From Streptomyces aureocirculatus (GTDB lineage: Bacteria; Actinomycetota; Actinomycetes; Streptomycetales; Streptomycetaceae), in the NCBI RefSeq assembly GCF_000720475.1, contig NZ_JOAP01000002.1, positions 186,001 to 250,000 of the forward strand: a stretch of 64,000 nt of DNA. The letters run 5' to 3'. Every line of letters starts with the position of its first letter. Positions within the stretch are counted from its first letter, which is position 1. The position numbers and the translations under genes are program-made. Shown piece by piece: positions 1 through 8,356 of this stretch. Under the pieces are notes generated by a model, which did not search any database, had not been told where the DNA came from, and was given only the letters and a program-made list of their open reading frames with translations.

Positions 1-2230
1 CGGGGCTGTGGCCGTCGCGGACCTGGCGCCAGGCGGTGGCCAGGTCGGGCATCAGGACGCGCCAGGACACACCGTCGACGACGAGGTGGTGCAGGGCGAC
101 GAGCAGGCGCCCGGCCCGCTCGGGGCCCGCGTCGAAGAACACGAACTGCGCGACCACGCCCGCCGCCGGGTCCAGCCTCCCGGCCGCGGCGTCGAGTTCG
201 GCCAGCAGCAGCGTGCGCCAGGCCTCACCCTCCCCGCCCTGCGCGCCCTCCGCGGTGTGTGTGTCCCAGAACGCGTCACAGGGGACGCGACGTATGAGCC
301 CGGCCGCGTCCACCGAGTCCGGCGCTCCGACGATCAGACCGCCGCCGTCGGCCTCGGTGAGGCGGGCGCGCAGCAGGTCGTGGCGCTCGATCACGGCACC
401 CAGGGTGGCGGCGAGCTGAGCCTGCCCGATGCCTTGGGGCAGTTCCAGGACCATGGCCTGCAGGAAGCGGTCGAAGCCGGGGCCGCGCTCCATCAGGAAG
501 CGGGTGACCGGCAGGTGCGGCAGGAAGCCGACACCGCCACCCTCCAGTTCCTCCAGCACCACGACGTCCTGGCCCTGGGCGTCAGCGACCGCCTCGGCCA
601 GCGCCGCCACCGTGCGGTACTCGAAGATCTGCCGGGAGCTGACCTCCACTCCCCGGGCACGGGCCCGCGAGACCACCTGAAGCGACTGGATGCTGTCGCC
701 GCCAAGCGCCAGGAAGTCATCGTCGACACCGACCCGGCCCGCGGACAGGACCTCCGCGAACGCCTCGGCAAGGGCCTCCTCCACCGGTGTGGCGGGTGCG
801 CGGTAGGCCGCGCCGCGGAACTCCGGCTCCGGCAGAGCCTTCTTGTCCACCTTGCCGTTCGGCGTCAGCGGCACCTCATCGATCACCATCACCACACCCG
901 GCACCATGAACTCCGGCAGTTGGGCCGCGGCGAACGCCCGCAGCTCCGCCGCACCGAACCCCGCCGCCAGCGCCAGATGCCCCGTCCCGCTGCCCCGCTC
1001 GGCCTCGTGGGAGTCCTCATCGGGCACCGCCACCACGTACCCGACCAACTGCTTGCCCCGGCCCTCGGCCTCGTGGGCGACGACGACGGCCTGCCGCACC
1101 CGCGGGTGCGCGGCCAACGCCGCCTCCACCTCACCGGTCTCGATCCGCAGCCCGCGCACCTTCACCTGGTCGTCACTGCGGCCCAGGTACTCCAGCTCAC
1201 CCCCGGAACCCACCCGCACCACATCACCGGTGCGGTACATCCGCCCGCCCGAAGCATCGAAGGGGTCGGCCACAAAGCGGGTACTGCTGAGCGCGTGACG
1301 GCCCAGGTAACCGCGGGCCAGACTCGGACCCGACACATACAACTCACCGGACTCACCCTCCGCCACGGGGGCGAGACGGTCGTCCAGGACGTGTACGCGG
1401 GTGTCCGTGATCCGGGTGCCGATGGGCGCACTCCCCTCGGACAGGGGCTTGCTGAAGGTGGCACAGACGGTGGTCTCGGTGGGGCCGTAGGCGTTGATGA
1501 ACCGGCGGCCCGCGCCCCACTCCGCGACCAGGCCGGGCGGGCAGGCCTCACCGGCGACCACGATGAGCCGCAGGCCGGTGAGTGCCGCCGAACTGCCCGC
1601 CGGGAGGGTGGTGAGCACGCTCGGCGGCAGCGTGGCGTGCGTCACGGAACGCTCGGCCAGGGTCTGGGCGAGGTCGTCGCCGACCAGGCGCTCCTGCGCG
1701 GGAAGCACCAGCGTCGCACCCGTGGTCAGCGCCATCACCAGCTCCCACACCGCCGCGTCGAAACTCGGCGAGGCGAACTGCAGCACCCGTGAGCCGGGCT
1801 CCACACCCAGGCCGTCCAGCATGGCGGTCCGCAGCGCGGCGAACCCGCCGTGGGTGACCGTCACGCCCTTGGGACGCCCCGTCGAGCCCGAGGTGTAGAT
1901 GACGTACGCGGCATCCGCGGCCCGCAGCGGAGCCACCCGGTCGGCGTCGGCAGGGTTCGTGGCCGCGGCGGCCGCCCAGGCCGCCACCGTCTCCGGCGCG
2001 TCGACCGCCACCACGTCCGCGCCCAGGCCCGACGGCAGCACCCCCGCCGCGTCCTGGGTGGTCAGGACCACCGCGGGCGCCGCGTCCCCGACCATGTACG
2101 CGATCCGGTCCTTGGGGTAGTGCAGATCCACCGGCAGATACGCCGCACCCGCCTTCAGCACACCGAGGACCACCGCGACCTGCTCGGCCGACCGCGGCAT
2201 CGCCACCGCCACCAACCGCTCAGGACCCAC
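1..2230 (-). CDS. Nonribosomal peptide synthetase A-T-E module, 5'-truncated and running off the left edge
   Basis: The frame opens right after an in-frame TGA (2239-2237) and leaves the window at base 1. It holds an adenylation domain beginning abruptly near motif A2 (LKAGAAYLPVD), A3 YTSGSTGRPKGV near 1910-1870, A5 AYGPTETTVC, A10 PNGKVDKK near 870-850, a carrier domain with GGDSIQSL near 705-680, and an epimerization domain with HHLVVDGVSW near 95-65. Specificity residues aligned by eye to GrsA read D-A-W-T-V-A-A-V-C-K, the phenylalanine pattern, so the module should load Phe and deliver D-Phe. Motif A1 and roughly the first 80-100 residues of the A domain are missing. The only nearby start is GTG 2230, which has no ribosome site. 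I infer a recombination breakpoint and a probably non-functional remnant. Confidence 0.8.
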   Translation of the reverse strand, partial: MGPERLVAVAMPRSAEQVAVVLGVLKAGAAYLPVDLHYPKDRIAYMVGDAAPAVVLTTQDAAGVLPSGLGADVVAVDAPETVAAWAAAAATNPADADRVAPLRAADAAYVIYTSGSTGRPKGVTVTHGGFAALRTAMLDGLGVEPGSRVLQFASPSFDAAVWELVMALTTGATLVLPAQERLVGDDLAQTLAERSVTHATLPPSVLTTLPAGSSAALTGLRLIVVAGEACPPGLVAEWGAGRRFINAYGPTETTVCATFSKPLSEGSAPIGTRITDTRVHVLDDRLAPVAEGESGELYVSGPSLARGYLGRHALSSTRFVADPFDASGGRMYRTGDVVRVGSGGELEYLGRSDDQVKVRGLRIETGEVEAALAAHPRVRQAVVVAHEAEGRGKQLVGYVVAVPDEDSHEAERGSGTGHLALAAGFGAAELRAFAAAQLPEFMVPGVVMVIDEVPLTPNGKVDKKALPEPEFRGAAYRAPATPVEEALAEAFAEVLSAGRVGVDDDFLALGGDSIQSLQVVSRARARGVEVSSRQIFEYRTVAALAEAVADAQGQDVVVLEELEGGGVGFLPHLPVTRFLMERGPGFDRFLQAMVLELPQGIGQAQLAATLGAVIERHDLLRARLTEADGGGLIVGAPDSVDAAGLIRRVPCDAFWDTHTAEGAQGGEGEAWRTLLLAELDAAAGRLDPAAGVVAQFVFFDAGPERAGRLLVALHHLVVDGVSWRVLMPDLATAWRQVRDGHSP

Positions 2231-2236
2231 AGAAGC

Positions 2237-3429
2237 TCAAAACGGTGTGCGGGAGTCGAGTGGCGTCGGCGCGGCGAGGAACGCGGGGCCGATGAGGCAA
2301 AGAACCCCGCACGGGTGTCCCTGCCGCTGCCGGAGGCGCGGTTCTGACCGGTGGCGGCATCCGCCGCGTCTGTCACCGGGGCCTGCGGCGCGTCGTTGCG
2401 CAGCGTGAACTCAAGTCGTTCGGCAGCAACCAGATGTTCGACAGCGGGCAGGGGGCTTCCCCGTGCGCTCCGGCTCGTCGGCGCCGGGGAGCACCGGCAC
2501 CGCTGTCGACGTCACGGCTCGCGGCCGCGCGGCCGGTTCTCGAATTTCCCCCGGCCGGCGATGGCGGCTCCGCGCCATTGAGCTCCCCCTTCAATGAACT
2601 GTGCTTAAAAGAACCCAGCGCGATCGCCCCCACAGTGGCGATCCACGGTCCAGCAACCTGATCACCGGACGATCGCTCCGGCTCTTCTCACTCAAGGGCA
2701 CGCGACAGAGTGCGTGCCCTGGGGCCGATGCCCCCGCATCCCCGTCGCGTGTTCCTCGTGTCCCTGCCGAACGAGCGATTACTGGGCGCCCGTTCCGTTG
2801 GTTCTCGGTTCGTCCCGGTCGCTCACCCCGTTCCCTGAGCGACCCCCGAACACCAGCAAAGACTCCGTCCTGCGGGCCGTGGAGTCAAGCGCCTTCAGAA
2901 CCCGGCCGGACTGCTGACGAAATCTTAAACCGCGCCATGGTTACGGGACTTGGACGCCCTGCCGCGAAGGATGTGAACAACAGGTGGGCCGGGCCTCGTC
3001 AACCCTTCTCACGCCTTCACCGAAGGGCCCGGGAGCATTGCCGGAAGCCACACCCAGGGGATTTCGCGGGCCGGGTCTCCACAAACAGGGGAACAGTTCT
3101 GCCGAGTTATCAGGAACACACGTCAACGTTCCATATCGTCGGCAGAGTTCCTCTGAACAGAACAGCGGGCCCGCTTATTCGGTACACCGTGGTGACAGAA
3201 CTCAGGAGACGGCTTATCGCGGTCCGGCGGTGAGCCCATGAGGGCGCCGAACCCGCGGGCAAGGCATGGCACCGAGTGTCCCGTCAGCAGGACACTGGGC
3301 GCACCATGTCCGACTTATCAGCTCATAGCATCCCAGCCTCTCGGGCCGCTGCAACCTCCTCGCAACGTCGAGGACCCTTCACTGGTCGGCGCAGGCACGA
3401 TTCGCCCACGGACGGGAGACTCACGAGCC
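2237..3429. other. Long non-coding or degenerate stretch between NRPS remnant and DUF779 gene
   Basis: About 1.2 kb without a convincing gene. Short open frames exist on both strands, but none has family resemblance, a sensible ribosome site or the usual codon bias, and base composition is less GC-rich than the flanking genes. The stretch holds a cluster of perfect inverted repeats (2622-2719). It probably contains the promoter for the DUF779 gene close to its right end, but I cannot place -35/-10 boxes with confidence. It may be decayed sequence left by the event that truncated the synthetase. Confidence 0.5.
2622..2719. repeat. Cluster of three perfect inverted repeats
   Basis: Three perfect hairpin-forming repeats lie within 100 bases: 7-bp arms GATCGCC/GGCGATC with an 8-base spacer (2622-2643), CCGG arms (2665-2681), and 8-bp arms GGGCACGC/GCGTGCCC with an 8-base spacer (2696-2719). 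No T-run follows any of them, so they may be terminators of the streptomycete type, protein sites, or remains of a structured element. Confidence 0.45.
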
Positions 3430-3786
3430 ATGGCTGACACCCCTCGCGTGGAGCTGACACCGGCCGCCGCCGATCTGCTGCGGAAGCTGCGGCAGGCCCA
3501 CGGCCCGCTGATGTTCCATCAGTCCGGCGGCTGCTGCGACGGCAGCGCGCCGATGTGTTATCCGGACGGAGAGTTCCGCACGGGTGACTCCGACATTCTG
3601 CTCGCGTCGCTCACCGTGGCGGGGGTGTCGGAGCCAGTACCGTTCTGGATGTCCAAGACCCAGTTCGAGGTGTGGAGCCACACCCGGCTCATCGTCGACG
3701 TGGTGGCGGGCCGGGGCAGCGGCTTCTCCCTGGAGGCGCCCGAAGGGGTGCGTTTCCTCATCCGTTCCCGGCTGGTCGGCAGCTAG
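3430..3786 (+). CDS. DUF779 domain protein
   Basis: A 118-residue protein with the hallmarks of DUF779: the Cys-rich SGGCCDGSAPMC segment at about residues 33-44 and a conserved tail FSLEAPEGVRFLIRS. The family has no established biochemical role; its genes usually sit next to NAD-dependent aldehyde dehydrogenases, which is not the case here. The start at ATG 3430 is supported by GGGAGA about 10 bases upstream; longer frames reaching to 3238 have no ribosome site. The paired cysteines suggest metal binding (inference). It probably forms its own transcript, ending 72 bases before the next gene. Confidence 0.88.
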   Translation: MADTPRVELTPAAADLLRKLRQAHGPLMFHQSGGCCDGSAPMCYPDGEFRTGDSDILLASLTVAGVSEPVPFWMSKTQFEVWSHTRLIVDVVAGRGSGFSLEAPEGVRFLIRSRLVGS

Positions 3787-3858
3787 CCACCACTGTCTGG
3801 TCAAGTCCTCCTGGCACTGGGAAAGTTGGGCGGCCCGGCTCCTATCAGAGGGGGACTC

Positions 3859-5151
3859 GTGACACGTCGTACGCAGTGTGGTGGACGGTGCGGAACCGGC
3901 TCCCGGCGGTGGGCGGGCGGCAGAGGTGCGCTGACCTTGTTCACGGCTCTGACCACGCTGGCCGGTGTCGCCCTCACCGGGGCGACACCGGCCGGTGCCG
4001 TTTCCGGCGGTGCCCCCGGCGGCCCGTCGGGGAGCATGCGGATCGCCCCCGGCGTGGCGTACCGCGACTACGACATCCCGGCCGCGAACGGCACGGCCCA
4101 CGCCCATGTCCTGGACGTGAACCTGCGGGACCCGCGCGTCCGCGTCGGCCTGCTCCACCCGGGTGCGGTGGGCGCCCGCCAGGCGGTGTCCGCGATGGCG
4201 GACCGGGCGGGCGCGGTCGCCGGAGTCAACGGCGACTTCTTCAACATCACGGAGACCCAGCACCCCGGTGTCGAAGCCACGGGTGCGCCCGTGGGCCCCG
4301 CCGTCGCCGCCGGCCGCCCGCTGAAGGCGGCCGTTCCCGACGGCCAGCGGTTCGGGCCCGCGCTGCCGCCCGGCACCACCACCGAGGACGTCCTGGGGGT
4401 GGGCACCGACGGCAGGGCCCGCCTGGACCGCATGAGCCTGGACGGCCACATCAACTCCCGGCAGGGGCGGCAACCGCTGCGCGGTCTCAACCAGTACGCG
4501 CTGGCGGAGGGCTCGATCGGCGCGTTCACCAGCCTGTGGGGCAGCACCTCACGGGTGCGTGCGACCTGCGGCACCGACACGGACCGGGGCGCGCCGTGCA
4601 GCACGGACACCTACGAGGTGACGGTGCGTCAAGGCAAGGTGGCCGCGGCAGCCGACACGCCCGGCCGCGGCGCCATCGCGGCGGACACCACGGTCCTCGT
4701 CGGCCGCGAGGCGGGCGCCAAGGAGCTGCGCAAGCTGTCGGTAGGCGACTCGGTGCAGGTGCGGCACCGCCTCGTCGCGTCCGCCTCCCGGGTGCCGTAC
4801 GGCTTCGCGCTCGGCGGCTATCCCGTGCTGCGTGACGGCGCGCCGCTGGCCGGGCTCGACGCGAAGGTCTCCGCGGTGCGTACCGCCGCCGGTGTCTCCG
4901 CCGACGGCAGGCGTCTCTTCCTGCTCGCCCTGGACGGCGCCGCCGAGTTCCGCACCGGACTGACCATCGCCGAGGTCGCCGCCGCCCTGCGCACCCTCGG
5001 CGCGGACGACGGCTTCAGCCTGGACGGCGGCGGTTCGAGCACCCTGGCCGCGCGGGCACCGGGCGCGCCAGCGGTGTCGGTGCGCAACCATCCGAGCGGC
5101 GGCGCGGAACGGCCCGTGCCCAACGGCATCGCGGTGTTCTCGGGCAAGTAG
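3859..5151 (+). CDS. Secreted phosphodiester glycosidase family protein (NAGPA domain)
   Basis: A 430-residue exported protein. An N-terminal Arg-rich stretch, a hydrophobic core and a PAGA-type cleavage site form a signal peptide of about 45 residues. The mature part matches the NAGPA fold: AGVNGDFFNI in the first half and FSLDGGGSSTLAAR near the C terminus, the usual active-site region. Known relatives remove GlcNAc from phosphodiesters or process exopolysaccharide. The start is GTG 3859, preceded by AGAGGGGGA; the upstream ATG 3826 has no ribosome site. The stop codon lies inside a repeat array that continues downstream, and the gene converges on the beta-propeller gene. Confidence 0.85.
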   Translation: MTRRTQCGGRCGTGSRRWAGGRGALTLFTALTTLAGVALTGATPAGAVSGGAPGGPSGSMRIAPGVAYRDYDIPAANGTAHAHVLDVNLRDPRVRVGLLHPGAVGARQAVSAMADRAGAVAGVNGDFFNITETQHPGVEATGAPVGPAVAAGRPLKAAVPDGQRFGPALPPGTTTEDVLGVGTDGRARLDRMSLDGHINSRQGRQPLRGLNQYALAEGSIGAFTSLWGSTSRVRATCGTDTDRGAPCSTDTYEVTVRQGKVAAAADTPGRGAIAADTTVLVGREAGAKELRKLSVGDSVQVRHRLVASASRVPYGFALGGYPVLRDGAPLAGLDAKVSAVRTAAGVSADGRRLFLLALDGAAEFRTGLTIAEVAAALRTLGADDGFSLDGGGSSTLAARAPGAPAVSVRNHPSGGAERPVPNGIAVFSGK

Positions 5152-5252
5152 TTCTCCGGCACAGTAGTTCTCGGGCATGTAGTTCTCGGGCGAGCGGGCG
5201 TTCTCGGGCGAGCGGGCGTTTCGGGCGAGCGGGCGTTCTCGGGCGAGCGGCC
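5134..5252. repeat. Tandem array derived from the 3' end of the glycosidase gene
   Basis: Degenerate units of 15-18 bases built on GTTCTCGGGC occur about seven times. The first copy is the gene's own end (GTGTTCTCGGGCAAGTAG), two following copies still carry a GTAG tail, and the last four carry GAGCGG. The array fills the whole gap between two convergent genes. Confidence 0.75.
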
Positions 5253-6854
5253 TCACCCCGCGTCGCGCACCGCCACCAGGCCGTTGAACACACCGACGTA
5301 CGCGGTGCCGTCCGGGCCGAGGGTCACGGGCGCCCAGTTGTTGTCGTACGCGACGCCCGTGCCGGTGAGCCGCTTCCAGCGGGGCTCACCGGTGCGGAAG
5401 TCGACGGCGGTCAGGTACCAGGCGTCGACGCCGAGGCGGTGCGGTTCCTTCGTGTAGAAGTAGAGGAGCCCGTTCGCGGCCGACAGTTTGGGGACGGTCG
5501 ACGGGGAGCGCACGGGGCTCTCCCACACCGTGTCGCAGCCGCTGCCGTCCGCGCGTACGTCGATCCGGGTGACGCCGCCGACGACGCTGCGGCCGAAGGT
5601 GAGCGACGTGACGTTCTCGTAGCCGTAGTTGTTCTCGACGACGAGGCTGTTGCCGTGACTGACCATGGAGTTGTCGGTGGTGGACGCGTCGGCGCCGAAC
5701 ACCGGGACCTTGCAGACCTGGCGGCGGCTCGCGGGTATGCCGGGGTCGCGGCGGTGGACGAGGACGTTCATGCGGCCGTCGGCGTTGTCGGTGATGGCGA
5801 CGTAGTCATCCTCGGTGCCGAACAGGTCGGGGGTGGTGCCCGAACCCTGGTTCACCGAGCCCGGTTTGGTGCCGGTGCCGCGGTCGTAGGTCTCGCGCCA
5901 CAGGATCTTCGGGGTGCCGTCGGGCGCGGCCTCGAAGCTGTACAGGGCGTGGTCGGAGACGATCGAGACGCCGTCGGCGGCGACGGAGAACGAGTTCTGG
6001 ATCTCCTCGCCGGTCAGCCGGACCGAGCGGATGTCCCCCGTGCGCGGGTGGACGGTGCCGACGCGCCCCTGCCGGGTCACCCACCAGATCCTGCCGTCCC
6101 AGTCGGGCATGACGGAGGTGACCGGGTCGCAGGTGCCCGTGGGGTACAGGTTGGTCCAGGACACGCAGTCGTGCGGGACGTGCGCCGTCAGGTCCCAGTC
6201 GTCCTCGACGACGAAGCGCCAGGTGCCGTCGGCCGCCTGCTCGTGGGCGAGCCTGACGATGTGCTGCCGTGAGTCGGCGAGCACCAGCCGGTCCCGGTCG
6301 TCCAGGTACGCGTAGGCGCCGCCCGAGGTGTCCTTGAAGATCTTGGAGAAGTCGAGCCGCGTGATGGCCTCGACGGTGGAGGGACGCTGAGGCAGCTTGT
6401 GCTCCGCCAGCGTGCGCAGCGTCCGCGGGTCGAGAAGCTTCACCAGGAACCCGGTGAAGGTGCCGCAGACGGTCACGAGGCGCCCGCCCTTGTCGAAGGT
6501 GACGGTCGCGCACTCGCCGCCGATGGCGGCCATCTTCTCGCTGGTCACCTCCGGCGCACGGCCGAGTGGGCCGCTCCAGGGGTACGTTCCGCTGCCCGCC
6601 GCGTCCGCGTGCATGCCGCTGCGGCCGTTGGCGGCCAGGTACGGGTGCTGGGGCGGTGGGGTGCCGGGGACGGGGCGGGGCGTCGCGGGCGCGCCGGTGT
6701 ACGGCTCGACGAGCCGGTGGCCGGGGGCGTTGGGTATCTCGTCCGCGTACGCCGGGGCGGCGAGGGCCGGGAGTGCGGCGGCCGTCAGGGCGAGGCACAG
6801 GGCGAGGACGCCGCCGCGGGCGCGGCCTCGGTTGCTTCGGGCGATGCGTGGCAT
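5253..6854 (-). CDS. Secreted beta-propeller (PQQ/quinoprotein-like) protein
   Basis: A 533-residue exported protein with a clear signal peptide (residues 1-37, cleavage after APAYA). The mature part carries repeated beta-strand blades of the type DGRIWWVTRQGRVG, GTAYVGVFNGLVAVRD and GLLYFYTKEPHRLG, typical of PQQ-like or six/seven-bladed propellers. I see no catalytic signature, so binding or a redox role is open. The start at ATG 6854 gives the whole signal peptide, although the ribosome site is weak. It lies convergent to the glycosidase gene; both products are exported, but no functional link is shown. Confidence 0.8.
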   Translation of the reverse strand: MPRIARSNRGRARGGVLALCLALTAAALPALAAPAYADEIPNAPGHRLVEPYTGAPATPRPVPGTPPPQHPYLAANGRSGMHADAAGSGTYPWSGPLGRAPEVTSEKMAAIGGECATVTFDKGGRLVTVCGTFTGFLVKLLDPRTLRTLAEHKLPQRPSTVEAITRLDFSKIFKDTSGGAYAYLDDRDRLVLADSRQHIVRLAHEQAADGTWRFVVEDDWDLTAHVPHDCVSWTNLYPTGTCDPVTSVMPDWDGRIWWVTRQGRVGTVHPRTGDIRSVRLTGEEIQNSFSVAADGVSIVSDHALYSFEAAPDGTPKILWRETYDRGTGTKPGSVNQGSGTTPDLFGTEDDYVAITDNADGRMNVLVHRRDPGIPASRRQVCKVPVFGADASTTDNSMVSHGNSLVVENNYGYENVTSLTFGRSVVGGVTRIDVRADGSGCDTVWESPVRSPSTVPKLSAANGLLYFYTKEPHRLGVDAWYLTAVDFRTGEPRWKRLTGTGVAYDNNWAPVTLGPDGTAYVGVFNGLVAVRDAG

Positions 6855-6930
6855 GGGGCGAAGTTAGGGCCGACCCCTTGAAGTGTCCATGAATGTACGG
6901 GAGTTGTTCACGGGACAGAAACGATCATGA

Positions 6931-7020
6931 TCACGACCGGCCACGACCGGCCACGACCGGCCACGACCGGAAAGTCAGGGCATCAGGGCATCAGGGCAGC
7001 AAGGCATCAAGGGTGGATTC
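6931..7020. repeat. Two adjacent short tandem arrays after the small membrane protein gene
   Basis: Four copies of a 10-base unit (CACGACCGGC phase) occupy 6931-6970. Next to them, 8-base units of the type CCTTGATG/CCCTGATG, read on the minus strand, run from the TGA stop of the small membrane protein gene (7009-7007) to 6971. The second array repeats the gene's own last bases and stop. Confidence 0.7.
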
Positions 7021-7201
7021 CGCTGACGATGTCCGCCGTCGCCGTCATGCCGTTGTGGATGGTGGGCGCGACGCTCGTGCTCGCGAGATAGAAGCCGAGC
7101 AGCCCGCACACCACGGCGTGCGACACCTTCATGCCCCCGCTGCGCAGCAGGATCACCGCCACGATCGCGAGCAACAGCCCCACGGAAATCGAAACAGCCA
7201 T
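7007..7201 (-). CDS. Small integral membrane protein
   Basis: A 64-residue protein with two hydrophobic stretches (about residues 3-18 and 24-40). The second ends GLLGFYLASTSVAPTI, followed by a polar tail. The start at ATG 7201 is fixed by a strong GGAGG seven bases upstream; the longer frame to 7246 is not needed. Small proteins of this look recur in Streptomyces, some beside conjugative plasmid genes (my recollection, not checked). No function is assigned. It stands alone, with a repeat array running over its stop codon. Confidence 0.72.
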   Translation of the reverse strand: MAVSISVGLLLAIVAVILLRSGGMKVSHAVVCGLLGFYLASTSVAPTIHNGMTATADIVSGIHP

Positions 7202-7329
7202 CACGGACCTCCTCCGCCACGCCGGAATCACGCCTTTCGGCCGCAAGTGTGGCGTAGCGGAGGGTTTGTCCGGGCGACCGGCGTGTCTGCCGGACGAGTG
7301 GTTTCCCGGGAGTCCGGGCGTACGGGCCG

Positions 7330-8232
7330 TTACCTTCCGCGCGCGTCGAGGAACGCCTGGAGGCCCGCCAGGTCGTCGGTGTTGAGGTGGTCGACACCGG
7401 CGGCGAGGAGTTCACCCCACACCGCGTCGCGGGCGGGTCCTGGCAGATCGGGGGTGGCCCAGAAGCGGACGCGCTGTCCCCGCCGGTGCGCCGCCGAGAC
7501 GATGCCGCGCAGCTTCCCGCGTTCGGCGGGCGGGATCGGGCCGACGCCCCGCCAGGTGAAGTTGAGCGACCAGTTGTCGCTGATGAGCGGGATGAAGGAG
7601 GCGGGGGCCGCGGTGCCGAGATCGGCGAGACGGCCGTCGTAGAAGGCGCGGCGCACCCGCTGCCCCACCATCGGCACCCGGGCCGCGCGGTCGCCGGAGA
7701 TCACGGCCGTGACGGCGGAGCGGTACACCTTGCCGTGGGCGTACGTGGTGAACAGGTGCCGGTAGCGGCGAAGGCGCAGATCCAGCTCGCGGTACGTCGA
7801 CGCGCCCTCGGTCTTGATGTCGATCAGGAGCTGGAACTGGCCCTGCCGGCGGGCGTACACGGAGCCGTGGTGGGTGCGGACGCGGGCGGCGAGCGGGTCC
7901 AGGTACAGCGATTCGAGGGTGCGGGCCGGGTCGAGGTCCTCCGGGTCGTGGGCGACCAGGAGCTTTCCGTCCACGAGGAAGATGTCGGCCTCGACGCTGG
8001 TGAAGCGGTGGTCGAGGGCGTCCAGGAGGGGACGGGCGTGTTCGTAGTCGTTGTGGGCGTGGGCCTGGGCGAGGGGACGGGGGCGGTGGCGTCGTGCTCC
8101 CGCGGGCGCGGGGCCCGGGGACCGCGTGGCCGGGGCGGCCGGGGTCGCGGCGTGTGCCAGGCCGGGCGTGGCGACGGCGGTCGCGACGGCCGCGCCGAGG
8201 GTGGTCAGGGCTCTGCGGCGGGTGAAGGCCAT
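7330..8232 (-). CDS. Tat-exported GDPD/PI-PLC-like phosphodiesterase
   Basis: A 300-residue protein with a twin-arginine-type signal (TRRRALTTLGAA, cleavage near LAHA). The mature protein starts with HAHNDY, then VEADIFLVDGKLLVAHDP, the two-histidine/acidic active site of glycerophosphodiester phosphodiesterase and PI-PLC-like TIM barrels of the AIM6-like branch; the C-terminal HLNTDDLAGL strand closes the barrel. It should cleave phosphodiesters outside the membrane. ATG 8232 is preceded by GGGAGG. That ribosome site lies in one arm of a long inverted repeat (8240-8318), so translation may be controlled. It is the last minus-strand gene after the dehydrogenase, possibly with its own promoter. 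Confidence 0.85.
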   Translation of the reverse strand: MAFTRRRALTTLGAAVATAVATPGLAHAATPAAPATRSPGPAPAGARRHRPRPLAQAHAHNDYEHARPLLDALDHRFTSVEADIFLVDGKLLVAHDPEDLDPARTLESLYLDPLAARVRTHHGSVYARRQGQFQLLIDIKTEGASTYRELDLRLRRYRHLFTTYAHGKVYRSAVTAVISGDRAARVPMVGQRVRRAFYDGRLADLGTAAPASFIPLISDNWSLNFTWRGVGPIPPAERGKLRGIVSAAHRRGQRVRFWATPDLPGPARDAVWGELLAAGVDHLNTDDLAGLQAFLDARGR

Positions 8233-8239
8233 GGGGTAC

Positions 8240-8318
8240 CTCCCAAAGGACAGGGTGGGGTGGGGACAGCGTGAGTATGAGGCTCCGCTCGCGCCACGAA
8301 ACCTCTCTGTCCTGGGAG
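8240..8318 (-). promoter_or_regulatory. 5' leader inverted repeat covering the ribosome site
   Basis: On the minus strand CTCCCAGGACAG (8318-8307) can pair with CTGTCCTTTGGGAG (8253-8240), leaving two unpaired T bases. The second arm contains the GGGAG ribosome site of the phosphodiesterase gene. The pairing is 12 bp with about 53 bases between arms. Confidence 0.45.
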
Positions 8319-8356
8319 TTGGCGCTGTCGACGCCGTGAGTTCACCGCGTGCGCGG

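Noticed and set aside
8..1792. 594-codon plus-strand open frame
   Set aside because: It is the complement of the NRPS adenylation, carrier and epimerization domains, whose motifs are intact on the minus strand; high GC leaves shadow frames open.
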